A DNA stretch of 64,000 nucleotides from an uncultured Rhodoblastus sp. (GTDB lineage Bacteria > Pseudomonadota > Alphaproteobacteria > Rhizobiales > Beijerinckiaceae), in NCBI RefSeq assembly GCF_903903185.1, contig NZ_CAIUXT010000068.1, positions 1 through 64,000 of the forward strand. Reading direction: 5' to 3'. The translations under genes and the position numbers were made by a program. This document shows, piece after piece, positions 54,798 through 64,000 of the stretch. How positions within the stretch are numbered: position 1 is the first letter of the stretch; every line of letters begins with the position of its first letter. Under the pieces are notes generated by a model. The model ran no database searches and had not been told where the DNA came from. It worked only from the letters and a program-made list of their open reading frames with translations.

Positions 54798-55141
54798 AAA
54801 CCGGCGCGCGGGTCCGCAGCGTGGCGACTTTCTCCCTGAAATGAATTGATTTTTCGACGCGCGCCCTCTGCGTTTGCGAGAGCGCAAACGCGCCGCCGAT
54901 AAACACAACGTCGCGGTTGTGGTCGTCAAAAACCTCAAGAACCAAACGAAAAGGAGCGGCAATCGCAGCGGTTTTGCGCATTTTAACCATAAAATTGCGC
55001 ATTTTTTCACCTATTTTGTACATGAAGCGGGGGTCGCATTTCAATGCAACCCCAACGCGAGTTCCAGCAAGCACCGCGCGAATCAGCGCAGCCAGTGTCT
55101 TTTGCGATTCGACCAGATCGCTGAAGACTCTTGGCGGCAAT

Positions 55142-56926
55142 TCAGATCATATAATAGCTCGGCGTCTGGCTCTCACGCGGCTGCTCGCCGGCTATGCTGC
55201 CATAGGCGGCGCGAATGGCGTTGAGCGTCGCCGAATAATCCGTCTCCTCTTCCGGGAAAATGAACTCCTCGCCGAGCCTTTGCGCCACGCCCATGCGCTC
55301 CAGGGCCGTATGAAGTTCCGGCCTGACGCCCGCGAGGAAGATGACGAGGCCCGCCTTTTTCGCTTCGTCCAGAAAGCGGTCCAGCACTTCGAGCGCGACG
55401 GCGTCGGGATTGCGCACGCGCTTCAACCGCAACACGAGCGCCCTGACGCCGTCCTTCGAAGCCTCGTTCTTCGCCTTTTCGAGGAAGGCGTGAAGTTCGG
55501 GCGCCGAGCCGAAGAACAGGTCGCCTTCGAAATCATAGATCCGCACATCGGTCGGATCGGCGTCCGAAGCGATGCGGGCGCGCACCACTTTTTCCGGCGA
55601 GACCACCAGTTCCTGGGTCTTCAGACGCGAGGCGTGCAGCAGATACCAGACGATCGAGGCGGTCGAGCCGATCAGAATCGCATATTCCACACCGATGAAA
55701 ACCGCCGAAAGCGCCGTGCCGATCAGCAGAAACGTGTCGGCGATCGAAGCGGTCGCGGTATAGCGGATGCGCGGAATGTCGATCAGGCGCGAGGAGGCGA
55801 CGATCAGCAGGCCGGCAAGCACGGATTTCGGTATATAGGCGGCGTAAGGGCCGAGCAGCAGGACGGTGACGCCGACCGCGAGCGCCGTGACGATGCTGGA
55901 GAAGCGCGATACGGCGCCGACCTGATAATTGATCGCGGTGCGCGACAGCGAGCCGGCGCCGGGCATGCAGCGGAAGAAGCCGCCGACCAGATTGCCGATG
56001 CCCTCGGCAAGGCATTGGCGGTTGTAATCGAGTTGCTGGCGGGATTTATGCGCGACCGCCTTGGCGATGGCGAGCGCCTCCAAAAGGCCGAGAATGCCGA
56101 TGGACATGGCGGAGGTGGACAGGGGAGCGAGCCATTCCGGATTGACCTGCGGCACATGTGGCGTCGGCAGCGCCGCCGGCACCGCCTCGATCAGCGGGAT
56201 CGCCGGCTTGATCCCCGGCGCGGCGTCCGACCAGCCGAGCCAATAGGCGAGCGCGGACAGGCCGATCACCGCCACCAGCATTTCCACCTGCGGCAGCTTG
56301 AAGGCGCGCAGCAGGCGGCGGCCGAAAATGGCGATGGCGACGGCCGCGAGGGTGATCGTGACCGCCTTGTAATTATAGGGCCCGGGCTGTGTCAGCGTCA
56401 GATAGAGCCGCTCCAGCACCGGCTGGTGGCCGGTGCCCTGCGCCTTGACGCCCAGCGCATTGGCGATCTGGCCAAGCACGGTGAGGAAACCCGCGCCGGC
56501 GATGAATCCGGTGACGACCGATTCCGAGATGTAGCGCGTGACGTCGCCCAGTCTGGTCGCGCCGATGACGATCTGCACCACGCCGATCATCGCCGTCAGC
56601 AGGAACATGGCCTCATAGGCGTCGAGCCTGGCGTCGGGGTCGATGAAGGCGAGGGCGCTGAAAGTGACGAGCGAGACGGCGCCGGTCGGGCCGTTCACCA
56701 GATGGCGCGACGAGCCGAACAGCCCGGCGACGGCGGTGAAGACGATCGCCGTATAAAGGCCGAAACGCGGATCGACGCCGGCAACCAGCGCATAGGCCAT
56801 GCTCTGCGGCAGGGAGATCGCCGCGACGGTCACCCCGGCGATGAGGTCCTTGCGCAGATTGTCGCCTGAAAGCCGGGGCAGCCAGGAGGTTGCGAAAGTG
56901 GTCGATTTCAGGACGCCGTCGGTCAT
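55142..56926 (-). CDS. SulP-family sulfate/anion permease with STAS domain
   Basis: A 594-residue inner-membrane transporter with about 12 helices: DLIAGVTVAAISLPQSMAYALVAGVDPRFGLYTAI, and NLVGGFFRCMPGAGSLSRTAIN. The cytoplasmic STAS domain covers roughly residues 450-560 (RIYDFEGDLFFGSAPELHAFLEKA...VLRLKRVRNPDAVAL). The likely substrate is sulfate, but bicarbonate is transported by some members. It follows the sulfate-binding-protein gene by 39 bp on the same strand. Confidence 0.92.
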   Translation of the reverse strand: MTDGVLKSTTFATSWLPRLSGDNLRKDLIAGVTVAAISLPQSMAYALVAGVDPRFGLYTAIVFTAVAGLFGSSRHLVNGPTGAVSLVTFSALAFIDPDARLDAYEAMFLLTAMIGVVQIVIGATRLGDVTRYISESVVTGFIAGAGFLTVLGQIANALGVKAQGTGHQPVLERLYLTLTQPGPYNYKAVTITLAAVAIAIFGRRLLRAFKLPQVEMLVAVIGLSALAYWLGWSDAAPGIKPAIPLIEAVPAALPTPHVPQVNPEWLAPLSTSAMSIGILGLLEALAIAKAVAHKSRQQLDYNRQCLAEGIGNLVGGFFRCMPGAGSLSRTAINYQVGAVSRFSSIVTALAVGVTVLLLGPYAAYIPKSVLAGLLIVASSRLIDIPRIRYTATASIADTFLLIGTALSAVFIGVEYAILIGSTASIVWYLLHASRLKTQELVVSPEKVVRARIASDADPTDVRIYDFEGDLFFGSAPELHAFLEKAKNEASKDGVRALVLRLKRVRNPDAVALEVLDRFLDEAKKAGLVIFLAGVRPELHTALERMGVAQRLGEEFIFPEEETDYSATLNAIRAAYGSIAGEQPRESQTPSYYMI

Positions 56927-56965
56927 GTGGAATATCCTCGAAATTGCATTGGCGGCGGAAGGCGC

Positions 56966-58000
56966 TCAATCCACGGCGCGGGGCTTGGCGGTATAGATCG
57001 CATCGACCACGCCGTTTTCGGCGAAGAATTTCTGGTTTGCGTCCGACCAGTCCCTGGCGATGAGGGTGATCGGGAAAAGGTTCAGCCGCGGCAGGCGCTC
57101 GACATATTTCTCGGCTATGGCCGCATTGAATGGCCGGTAGCCCTCGCGGGCGATGATGTTCTGCGCCTCGTCGGTGAACAGATATTCGAGATAGGCCTTC
57201 GACAGTTTTTCGCTGTGGTTTTTCGCCACATTGGCGTCGACCCAGGCGACGACGGGCTCGGCCAATATGCTCAATGGCGGATAGACGATCTCGACGGCGC
57301 CCTTGGTCTCGGCGACTTCGCGCAGGGCTTCGTTCTCCCAGGCGACGCTGACGTCGCCTTTCTTCTCGACCGAGAAGGCGACGCCCGCCACGCGGGCGGC
57401 AGGAACAAGAAACGGCGCATGATCGAGCAGGGCCTTGATGAAATCGCGCGCTTCCGCCTCGCTTCCGCCGCGCGAAATCACCGAACCCCAGGCGGCGAGA
57501 AGGGTCAGCTTGCCGTTGCCCGAGGTCTTGGGATCGGGCGTGATGACCTCGATATTGCCGCGCACGAGGTCCGGCCAATCCCGGATGTTGAGCGGATTGC
57601 CCTTGCGCACGACGAAGACTACGGTCGAATAATAGGGCCGCGCATTGTTGGGCAGACGCGATTTCCAGTCGGCGGCGACGATTCCGCGCTTCGCCAGGCC
57701 TTCGACATCGGAAGGCAGGCCCAGCGTCACCACGTCGGCATTGAGAGCGCCGGTCGCAACCTGGCGGGCCTGGTAGGACGAGCCGCCATGCGACTGGCGG
57801 ATCGCGACCTGCTCGCCGGTCTGCTTTTCGTAACGCGCGGCGAAGGCCGGGTTGATCTTCTGATAGAGCTCGCGCGTCGGATCGTAGGAGACGTTGAGCA
57901 GGTGATGCGGCGTGTAGCCGTTGACGTTCTTCACCGCGATCAGTCCGATCGCGAAAATGGCGGCGGCGATCCCGCCAACGCTCAACCAGGGTATGCGCAT
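56966..58000 (-). CDS. sbp: Sulfate ABC transporter substrate-binding protein (Sbp/CysP-like)
   Basis: A 344-residue periplasmic protein: N-terminal signal or anchor (residues 6-24), then LLNVSYDPTRELYQKINPAF, IRQSHGGSSYQARQV, TPDPKTSGNGKLTLLAAWG and YLEYLFTDEAQNIIAREGYRPF, all characteristic of the sulfate/thiosulfate-binding family. No cysT, cysW or cysA is adjacent; the next gene is a SulP permease, so the protein may work with a distant ABC system or be coupled to SulP. Confidence 0.92.
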   Translation of the reverse strand: MRIPWLSVGGIAAAIFAIGLIAVKNVNGYTPHHLLNVSYDPTRELYQKINPAFAARYEKQTGEQVAIRQSHGGSSYQARQVATGALNADVVTLGLPSDVEGLAKRGIVAADWKSRLPNNARPYYSTVVFVVRKGNPLNIRDWPDLVRGNIEVITPDPKTSGNGKLTLLAAWGSVISRGGSEAEARDFIKALLDHAPFLVPAARVAGVAFSVEKKGDVSVAWENEALREVAETKGAVEIVYPPLSILAEPVVAWVDANVAKNHSEKLSKAYLEYLFTDEAQNIIAREGYRPFNAAIAEKYVERLPRLNLFPITLIARDWSDANQKFFAENGVVDAIYTAKPRAVD

Positions 58001-58238
58001 CTCTTGTTTCCTTTTTTTCGCGCTTTCCGGGCGGCGCCGTCGGGTCTGCTGCGCACAGGCGCGTTCAGGGCCAGCCCCAGGTTGCTTATCCGTGAAATCA
58101 GTGCTATTTGTCTATAAAGATACTCAACGTATTGGTCGGTGTCACCACACGGTCACAATGAATCGGTCGGCGCCAGAGGTCTTCGCAATGGCGCGTGGCC
58201 AGTTCGCCGGAGGCGGAAGGCTCGATCATCGCGGGTTC

Positions 58239-59354
58239 TTAACTCGCGAAATCGCCACGCCCCGGGCGTAGCGCCACGCCTTTGACCCGGGCGAAGACGG
58301 CGAGCCCTTCGCTTAAGGCCAGATCGTCCCAGGATTTTCGCGTCACGCGCGACAGCAGGCGTCCGCCCTGTCCCTCGGCGCCGAGCGCCAGCACCACCAG
58401 CATTTCATTGCCGTCGATGATTTTCGCCGAAACGATGCGCGCCGGTTCGGAATTGAGCATGGAGCTGGGGCCGAGGTTTTCGCGGGCCAGACTGACGTCG
58501 GCGGCAAGGATGCGGACGCGGCGGCGTTCGCCGGGCGGCGCCGGTTCGGCGGGGGCGATGAAGCGGCCGCCGTTGACGGCGACCGTGACCAGACCATAGG
58601 CGGAATCATGGGCTTCGATCACGCCGTCGAGAATCACCGCCGCCTCGCGCGCCATCGCCAGCGGCAGCGATGGATCGCTCTGCAATTTTGCCAGCGGGCC
58701 GGAGGCGAGGACATGGCCTTGCTCGATCAGCACGACCTGGTCCGCCAGCCGTTCGACCTCGGTCAGGTCATGGGTGATGTAGAAGATCGGCAGCGAGAAA
58801 TGGTCGCGCAGCTTTTCGACGAAGGGCAAAATCTCGCTCTTGGTCTTGCGGTCGAGCGCCGACAGCGGCTCGTCCATCAGCAGCACTTTCGGCTGCGTCA
58901 GCAGGGCGCGGCCGATGCCGACGCGCTGGCGTTCGCCGCCCGACAGGTTTTTTGGCGAACGGTCGAGCAAGGGCCGGATTCCGAGCAGGTCGATCACCTC
59001 GTCGAAATCGATCTCGGCGCGGTCTTTGGGTTTTTCGCGCGGCGCGCCGAACAGCAGGTTGCTGCGCACGGAGAGATGCGGAAACAGGCTGGCTTCCTGA
59101 AAGACATAGCCCAGCGGGCGGCGGAAGGTCGGGACGAAACGGCCCTTGTGGTCCTGCCAGATATCGCCGTCGATGTCGCAAAATCCGTCCTCGATGCGCA
59201 GCAGTCCGGCGATGCAGCGCAGAATCGTGGTCTTGCCGCAGCCGGAAGGGCCAAACAGCGCGGTCACGCCGGCGGCGGGGGCTTCAAAGGCGGCGTCGAG
59301 GGTGAAATCGCCGAGCACGGAGCGAAATTCCGCGCGGATTCCATGCGCCGTCAC
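58239..59354 (-). CDS. modC: Molybdate ABC transporter ATP-binding protein
   Basis: A 371-residue ATPase with Walker [10 protein letters not shown], the ABC signature [16 protein letters not shown], Walker [13 protein letters not shown] and switch His (THD). The C-terminal part (residues about 290-370) is a TOBE/Mop molybdate-binding domain. Start is GTG 59354, which overlaps the modB stop by 4 nt (GTGA). Confidence 0.94.
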   Translation of the reverse strand: MTAHGIRAEFRSVLGDFTLDAAFEAPAAGVTALFGPSGCGKTTILRCIAGLLRIEDGFCDIDGDIWQDHKGRFVPTFRRPLGYVFQEASLFPHLSVRSNLLFGAPREKPKDRAEIDFDEVIDLLGIRPLLDRSPKNLSGGERQRVGIGRALLTQPKVLLMDEPLSALDRKTKSEILPFVEKLRDHFSLPIFYITHDLTEVERLADQVVLIEQGHVLASGPLAKLQSDPSLPLAMAREAAVILDGVIEAHDSAYGLVTVAVNGGRFIAPAEPAPPGERRRVRILAADVSLARENLGPSSMLNSEPARIVSAKIIDGNEMLVVLALGAEGQGGRLLSRVTRKSWDDLALSEGLAVFARVKGVALRPGRGDFAS

Positions 59355-60034
59355 AGGCCGGACCCCTCGAACCGCTTCTGGATCAGGATCATCGACAGGA
59401 TCACGCAGAAGGCGAAAACCACCATGCCGCCGGCCAGAATATTGGCCTCGCGCCATTGCATGGATTCGACATAATCGAAAATGGCGGTGGACATGACGCG
59501 GGTGCGGCCGGGGATATTGCCGCCGATCATCAGCACCACGCCGAAATTGCCGACCGTGTGGGAAAAGCCGAGCACTGCGCCGGACAAAAGGCCGGGACTG
59601 GCGAGCGGCAGCGCGACCCGCCAGAACGCCTGCCAGGGCGAAGCGCGAAGGGTCGCGGCGGCTTCGAGCGGCCGGTCGCCGATGGCCGCGAAGGCGTTGC
59701 GGATCGGCTGCACCACCGTCGGCAAGGCGGAAATGACCGAGCCGATCACGAGGCCGGTAAAGGTGAAGGCCAAAGTGCGGGCGCCCCAGAGATTGGCGAG
59801 CGCACCGCCGGGGCCGTCAGGCCCGAGCAAAATCAGAATGTAGAAGCCGAGCACCGTCGCCGGCAGCACCATGGGCAGCGAGACGATGGTCGCCACCACT
59901 TCCTTCCATTTCGCCCTGGAGCGCGCCAGCCACCAGGCCAGCGGCGTCGCCACGACGAGCAGGCACAAAGTGGCGACGCTCGCCAGTTCCAGCGTCAGCC
60001 GGACGGGGGACCAGAGCGGTTGCAGTTGGTCCAA
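59351..60034 (-). CDS. modB: Molybdate ABC transporter permease
   Basis: A 227-residue inner-membrane permease with five or six helices and the binding-protein-dependent loop [32 protein letters not shown] (EAA motif). It starts at TTG 60034 with GGGAG upstream, 26 bp after modA. Confidence 0.94.
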   Translation of the reverse strand: MDQLQPLWSPVRLTLELASVATLCLLVVATPLAWWLARSRAKWKEVVATIVSLPMVLPATVLGFYILILLGPDGPGGALANLWGARTLAFTFTGLVIGSVISALPTVVQPIRNAFAAIGDRPLEAAATLRASPWQAFWRVALPLASPGLLSGAVLGFSHTVGNFGVVLMIGGNIPGRTRVMSTAIFDYVESMQWREANILAGGMVVFAFCVILSMILIQKRFEGSGL

Positions 60035-60060
60035 TCGCCATTACTCCCGTCCGGCCCGGA

Positions 60061-60840
60061 TCATCGCGCCGGGGCGGGTTCGCGCGCCGCGTAAATATCC
60101 AGTCCATAGCCGTAGCGTTCGATGACGCCGCGCGCTTCCGGCCCCTTGAGGAAGGCGAGGAAGGCTTTGGAGGCTTCGTTGTCGGCGCCTTTCTTGAGCA
60201 AGACCGCGTCCTGACGGATCGACGCGTGCAGCTTTTCCGGAACCAGCCAGCGCGCGCCCTCGCTATTGCCGTAAAGCTGCGCCAGAGCGACGAAACCGAT
60301 TTCGGCGTTTTTGGTGTCGACGAACTGGAAGGCCTGGGCGATGCTGCTTCCTTGCACGAGTTTGGGCTGCAAGGCGTCGTAAAGGCCCAGCGCCTTCAAG
60401 GTTTCGATCGCCGCCGCGCCATAGGGGGCGGAAGCGGGGTTGGCGATCGAGATCTTGCTGAAATTGCCGGCCTCGAGCGCGGCCTGGCCATCGGTCACGT
60501 CCAAAACCCGGCTCCACAGCACCAGCTTGCCGATGGCGTAGGTGAAGCGGCTCTCGGGAACGGCGAAGCCATTTTCGACCGCCAGCCTCGGCCGCTCCTC
60601 GTCGGCCGAGAGCAACACCTCGAAGGGCGCGCCTTGCGTGATCTGGGCATAGAAGCCGCCGGAGGGGCCGAAGATCAGGATGGCTTCGTGCCCGGTCTTG
60701 TTCTGGAACAGCGCGGCGATTTCCTTGGCCGGCTCGGTGAAATTGGCGGCGACGGCGACATGGGTCTGGGCGGCCATGGCGGAAGGCGCGAGGGCGGCGG
60801 CAAACAGCCCGCAGGCGACGGCGAAAATGCTCGGCTTCAT
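60061..60840 (-). CDS. modA: Molybdate-binding periplasmic protein
   Basis: A 259-residue protein with a signal peptide (1-23, AMA-AQ), then HVAVAANFTEPAKEIAALF, LIFGPSGGFYAQITQGAPFEVLLSAD, and YAIGKLVLWS, the ModA ligand-binding pattern. ATG 60840 has GAGGA upstream. First gene of modABC. Confidence 0.94.
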   Translation of the reverse strand: MKPSIFAVACGLFAAALAPSAMAAQTHVAVAANFTEPAKEIAALFQNKTGHEAILIFGPSGGFYAQITQGAPFEVLLSADEERPRLAVENGFAVPESRFTYAIGKLVLWSRVLDVTDGQAALEAGNFSKISIANPASAPYGAAAIETLKALGLYDALQPKLVQGSSIAQAFQFVDTKNAEIGFVALAQLYGNSEGARWLVPEKLHASIRQDAVLLKKGADNEASKAFLAFLKGPEARGVIERYGYGLDIYAAREPAPAR

Positions 60841-61196
60841 GGTTTTCCTCACTTGCGGATCTGGAGCGCCCAACGCTCCCTGTCGCCATGTAATTGCGTT
60901 ACTGGACGCTATATTAGACGGAAGGATCGGGTCTGCAATCGCAAATGCGGAGGTTCATTTGAAAAACAGCGGGCGCGATCCTGCCACGGCCCATCAAGCA
61001 AATTCGGCGCCGCAGAGTTGCAGCGCGGCGTCCGAAACTCCTTTGTCCGGCCTGTTCCGAAAGCGGAGGGCGGTGTTTCGCACCAGGCGAAGAAGGAAAA
61101 ACGCCGAATCCTGTGGCTGCGCCGGGCAACTTCAAGTCAAGCGGCCGCGACGCTATATAATCTAATGTCCTGTTGGCGGGGTTGCGGAAATCCCCC
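60841..61196. other. 356-bp region upstream of modA, possible molybdenum control
   Basis: Contains the modA promoter. ACGCTATAT occurs at 60906-60914 and again at 61150-61158, in a context (CGCTATAT) that resembles half of a ModE box. A full palindrome is not present, so molybdenum control is only a possibility. No gene is visible. Confidence 0.3.
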
Positions 61197-61967
61197 TCAG
61201 GCCGCGCCCCGGAAATGCAGCACCCGGTCCTTGGGGAAATCGTAGATCTTGCCGGTCTCGCTCCATTCGGGCGCGCAGAGTTCGGCGAGTTTGGGCGCGA
61301 ATTCCTCGGGCGTGCGCAATGTCAGCGGGTCTTCGCCGGGCATGGCGGCGGCGCGCATCCGGGTGCGCAGCGGACCGGGGTTGACGCTCATCACGCAGAC
61401 GCTCGAAATATTGGCGGTCTCGGCGGCATAGGCGCGCACGATGCCGTCGAGCGCCGCTTTCGACGCCGCATAGGGCCCCCAGAAGGCGGCGAAATCGTCG
61501 CGTTGCGCGGCGCCTGACGAGACGAACACCGCCCGGCCGGCGTCGGAAGCGCGCAACAAAGGATCGAGCGAGCGCAACAGGCGGTAATTGGCGGTGACGT
61601 TGACCGCGAAAACCTGTTCCCACTTGTCGGGATCGCAATGGGCGATCGGGGTTAGCGGTCCCAAAATCCCGGCGTTGCCGACCAGAATGTCGAGCTTGCC
61701 CCAACGCTGGTGGATGACGGCGCCGAGCCGGTCGAGCCCGTCGAAATCCTTGATGTCGCAGGGAACCAGCGTCGCCTCGGAGCCGAGCGCGCGGACGTCG
61801 TCGTCGAGCGCCTCCAGCGCGCCCTGGGTGCGCGCCAGCGCGATGACATGGGCGCCGCGCCGCGCCAGCTCGACAGCGACGGCCCGACCGATGCCGCGCG
61901 AGGCGCCGGTGACGAGGGCGATGCGCCCGGCGAGTTTCTTTTGCCCGTGCGGAAAAGGCTCCGACAT
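61197..61967 (-). CDS. Short-chain dehydrogenase/reductase
   Basis: A 256-residue NAD(P)-dependent oxidoreductase: TGASRGIGRAVA cofactor loop, NAGILGP, catalytic Ser in VSSGAAQ and YAASK (Tyr/Lys). The Arg/Thr after the cofactor strand (ALARTQGAL) favours NADP. The substrate is unknown. It follows purF by 39 bp, the usual Rhizobiales arrangement. Confidence 0.9.
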   Translation of the reverse strand: MSEPFPHGQKKLAGRIALVTGASRGIGRAVAVELARRGAHVIALARTQGALEALDDDVRALGSEATLVPCDIKDFDGLDRLGAVIHQRWGKLDILVGNAGILGPLTPIAHCDPDKWEQVFAVNVTANYRLLRSLDPLLRASDAGRAVFVSSGAAQRDDFAAFWGPYAASKAALDGIVRAYAAETANISSVCVMSVNPGPLRTRMRAAAMPGEDPLTLRTPEEFAPKLAELCAPEWSETGKIYDFPKDRVLHFRGAA

Positions 61968-62006
61968 GATTTCTCCGGTCCCAGCGGGGGGATTGTTGTT
62001 GTTGTT

Positions 62007-63488
62007 TCAGCCGGTTTCGGCGAGCAGCGACAATTGCGCCCGGACATCGACGCCCTTGAGGTCGGTCAGGGTGGTGGGGTAATCGCCGGTGAAACAATGA
62101 TCGGTGAATTGCGGGCGCAGCGGATTGCGGCCGTCGCAGCCCATGGCGCGATAAATGCCGTCCACCGACAGGAATGCCAGCGAATCCGCGCCGATCAGAT
62201 CCCGCATCTCTTCCAGACTATGGGTGGCGGCGAGCAATTTGTCGCGGCGCGGCGTGTCGATGCCGTAATAATCGGGATGGGTGATCGGCGGCGAGGAAAT
62301 GCGGAAATGCACTTCGCGGGCGCCGGCGTCGCGCATCATCTGGACGATTTTCATCGACGTGGTGCCGCGCACGATGGAATCGTCGAGCAGCACGATCCGC
62401 TTGCCCTCGACCACGGCGCGATTGGCCGAATGTTTCATCCGCACGCCGAGTTCGCGCACGCTCTGGGTCGGCTGGATGAAGGTGCGGCCGACATAGTGAT
62501 TGCGGATGATGCCCAGTTCGAACGGAATTCCCGAGGCGCTGGCGTAGCCAATCGCCGCCGGCACGCCGGAATCGGGCACCGGCACCACCACGTCGGCGTC
62601 GAGCGGAACTTCTTTCGCCAATTGTGCGCCCATGGCCTTGCGCACGTCATAGACGGAACGTCCGTGGACGATGGAATCGGGCCGGGCGAAGTAGATATAT
62701 TCGAAAATGCACGGACGCGCCGGTTGCGGCGGGAAGGGCCGCAGGCTTTGCAGGCCCTGTTCGGAAATCACCACGGTCTCGCCATTGTCGACGTCGCGGA
62801 TGAAATGCGCGCCGATGATGTCCAGGGCGCAGGTTTCCGACGCCAGAATGTAATGGCCGTCGAGCTGGCCGATCACCAGCGGCCGGATGCCGAGCGGATC
62901 GCGCGACCCGATCAGCTTCTTGTTGCTGAGCACCACGAAGGCATAGGCGCCCTCGATCTGGCGCAGCGCTTCGACATAGCGCTCGATGATCGAATGCCGG
63001 CGCGAACGCGCCACCAGATGCAGCACGACTTCGGTGTCGGAGGTCGATTGATAGATCGCGCCCTCGCGGATCAACTCGCGGCGCAGCGTCAGGGCGTTGG
63101 TCAGATTGCCATTATGCGCCACTGCGAAGCCGCCGGAATCCAGTTCCGCGAACAGGGGCTGCACATTGCGCAGGATGGTTTCGCCGGTGGTCGAATAGCG
63201 CACATGGCCGATGGCGCGGTCGCCGGGCAGGCGCTCGATGGTCGAGGCCTTGGAAAAGGCGTCGCCGACCATGCCCATCCGGCGCTCGGAATTGAAGCGG
63301 TGGCCGTCATAGGTGACGATGCCCGCCGCCTCCTGCCCGCGATGCTGGAGGGCGTGGAGGCCGAGCGCGGTGATGGCGGCGGCTTCGGGATGGCCGAATA
63401 TGCCGAACACGCCGCATTCCTCGCGCAGGCGGTCGGCGTTGATGTCGAATTCGCCTTCAGGAGCGCCGGCGGCGTTCGAATCGTCCAT
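62007..63488 (-). CDS. purF: Amidophosphoribosyltransferase
   Basis: Catalyses the first committed step of purine synthesis (PRPP plus glutamine to phosphoribosylamine). The glutaminase nucleophile is Cys25 in REECGVFGIFG, so a 24-residue propeptide must be removed. The PRPP loop is VLLDDSIVRGTTS. Length 493 is normal. Confidence 0.97.
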   Translation of the reverse strand: MDDSNAAGAPEGEFDINADRLREECGVFGIFGHPEAAAITALGLHALQHRGQEAAGIVTYDGHRFNSERRMGMVGDAFSKASTIERLPGDRAIGHVRYSTTGETILRNVQPLFAELDSGGFAVAHNGNLTNALTLRRELIREGAIYQSTSDTEVVLHLVARSRRHSIIERYVEALRQIEGAYAFVVLSNKKLIGSRDPLGIRPLVIGQLDGHYILASETCALDIIGAHFIRDVDNGETVVISEQGLQSLRPFPPQPARPCIFEYIYFARPDSIVHGRSVYDVRKAMGAQLAKEVPLDADVVVPVPDSGVPAAIGYASASGIPFELGIIRNHYVGRTFIQPTQSVRELGVRMKHSANRAVVEGKRIVLLDDSIVRGTTSMKIVQMMRDAGAREVHFRISSPPITHPDYYGIDTPRRDKLLAATHSLEEMRDLIGADSLAFLSVDGIYRAMGCDGRNPLRPQFTDHCFTGDYPTTLTDLKGVDVRAQLSLLAETG

Positions 63489-63654
63489 GGAACAGGCTCC
63501 CGGCGCGCGCCTTTGAGGGATGCGCGCGAAAAGGGTCCGAAACGACCCCGGTGACGAAAAAACTCAATAGACCCGCAAGCCGCAGATGGGAAGGCCGCAA
63601 GCAAAAAACGAGCCCATTGCAGGCGGGAAAACCCAAGCATTGGGGGAAAAAGCC

Positions 63655-64000
63655 TCAGCGGGCGCCCTTGACCAGCGAATCGAGCTTGCGCTTGTCGTCT
63701 GGCGCTCCGGCGGACGGCGCGGCGGGGGCGAGTTGCGCCTTGGGCCGCGCGGGCGGCGAGGGCGTGGCGGGCGCGGCTTTCGGCTCCGAATCGATTTCCG
63801 GCGGCGGCGCGTCTTCGCCGCCGCCCGGCTTGTGCTTCTTCAATTTCGCAAGAATGCCGTCGGGATCGTCGGGCAACAGCGCCAGCAATTGATCCGAGGT
63901 CGCCTTCAGCAAGGGCAGGCCGCGCGAATTGGCGAGCCATTGATTACGCACGGCGGAAGAAGAATCCGGGCTGGCGCTGGTGGCGTCGGGCGCGAGCCAG
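63655..64000 (-). CDS. cvpA: CvpA family protein, C-terminal part (truncated by window edge)
   Basis: The frame remains open to base 64000, so the start lies outside. The visible C-terminal region (WLAPDATSASPDSSSAVRNQWLANSRGLPLL, then LLPDDPDGILAKLKKHKPGGG and a Pro/Ala-rich acidic tail) matches the hydrophilic tail of alphaproteobacterial CvpA proteins. Its place directly before purF is the classic cvpA-purF pairing. The membrane helices are not in the window. 166 bp separate it from purF. Confidence 0.8.
   Translation of the reverse strand, partial: WLAPDATSASPDSSSAVRNQWLANSRGLPLLKATSDQLLALLPDDPDGILAKLKKHKPGGGEDAPPPEIDSEPKAAPATPSPPARPKAQLAPAAPSAGAPDDKRKLDSLVKGAR

Noticed and set aside
54643-55140. 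A 165-codon minus-strand frame in the der-SulP gap
   Set aside because: Its last part lies antisense within der, no ribosome site is seen, the translation has no recognisable domain, and the parS-like palindrome lies inside it. It is most likely chance.
54917-56869. A 650-codon plus-strand frame across the SulP gene
   Set aside because: Shadow of SulP. The translation is rich in Arg, Gly, Asp and His with no domain, while the minus strand has a full SulP-STAS protein.
60906-61164. ModE operator upstream of modA
   Set aside because: Two CGCTATAT half-site-like words occur, but neither forms the needed palindrome with a second half-site at the right spacing, so I list them only as a possibility.
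61710-63554. A 614-codon plus-strand frame across the SDR and purF
   Set aside because: It is antisense to two clear enzymes, and its composition is that of a GC-rich shadow.

Overview
This 64 kb GC-rich window is a chromosomal segment of an alphaproteobacterium, most likely a member of the Hyphomicrobiales (Rhizobiales) near the Beijerinckiaceae/Methylocystaceae. That placement is an inference from GC-rich codon use and from gene neighbourhoods (cvpA-purF-SDR, TPR protein-der, queA, glnA/glnB, an AsmA-like giant next to a peroxiredoxin, an alginate-export-type porin). The genus cannot be fixed from the sequence alone. LEFT CORE (1-23.7 kb): the N-terminal part of an M23 peptidase cut by the window edge, a Bcp peroxiredoxin, a 1181-residue AsmA-like protein, a HAD phosphatase, an RhlE-type RNA helicase, a cytochrome b561, parE, an outer-membrane porin, an MFS exporter, glnA and glnB (nitrogen assimilation), a mercaptopyruvate sulfurtransferase, a cysteine synthase, a secreted Cys-repeat protein, a photolyase coupled to a TfoX-like protein, a coupled rRNA-modification pair (RsuA-like, RsmC-like), tRNA-Asn(GTT) and tRNA-Cys(GCA). 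ISLAND (23,693-38,825): a 15.1 kb integrative element sits in the 3' end of tRNA-Cys, bounded by a perfect 45-bp direct repeat. A tyrosine integrase lies at the right end. Every gene from the integrase down to 27.6 kb reads leftward: integrase, a low-GC unknown, an AlpA-like wHTH protein, small genes including a TSCPD-like protein, a RepA/DnaB-like AAA ATPase, a G-rich hairpin/G-quadruplex region that is a good candidate origin, four small unknowns, a TerS-like protein, a complete TerL, and a LuxR-type HTH protein. No portal, capsid, tail or lysis gene is present, so the element looks like a phage satellite (or a prophage stripped of its structural genes). Its left end carries accessory genes that look like defence cargo: a large one-protein restriction-methyltransferase (Type IIG/IIL-like) and, convergent to it, an overlapping three-gene operon of uncharacterised proteins (TIGR04255 family, a GWDGY protein, and a GMSVDL/NPFHGEVWG protein). 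A CGTCAG-type repeat with 11-bp phasing occurs at both ends of the island and again beside the putative origin. RIGHT CORE (38.8-64 kb): a truncated haemoglobin fused to an unfamiliar N-terminal domain and coupled to a YkgJ cysteine-cluster protein, an EcsC protein, a periplasmic transglutaminase-like peptidase, queA, a small secreted protein, a 2OG-Fe(II) oxygenase, an AlkB-type alkane monooxygenase, a metG-tatD-MBL-NDUFAF6-like run, a 77-residue conserved protein, trmFO, a YfgM-like TPR protein with der, a parS-like palindrome, a sulfate-binding protein paired with a SulP permease, modABC, an SDR, purF, and the C-terminal part of a CvpA-family gene cut by the right edge. The core regions look ordinary; most of the novelty lies in the island.
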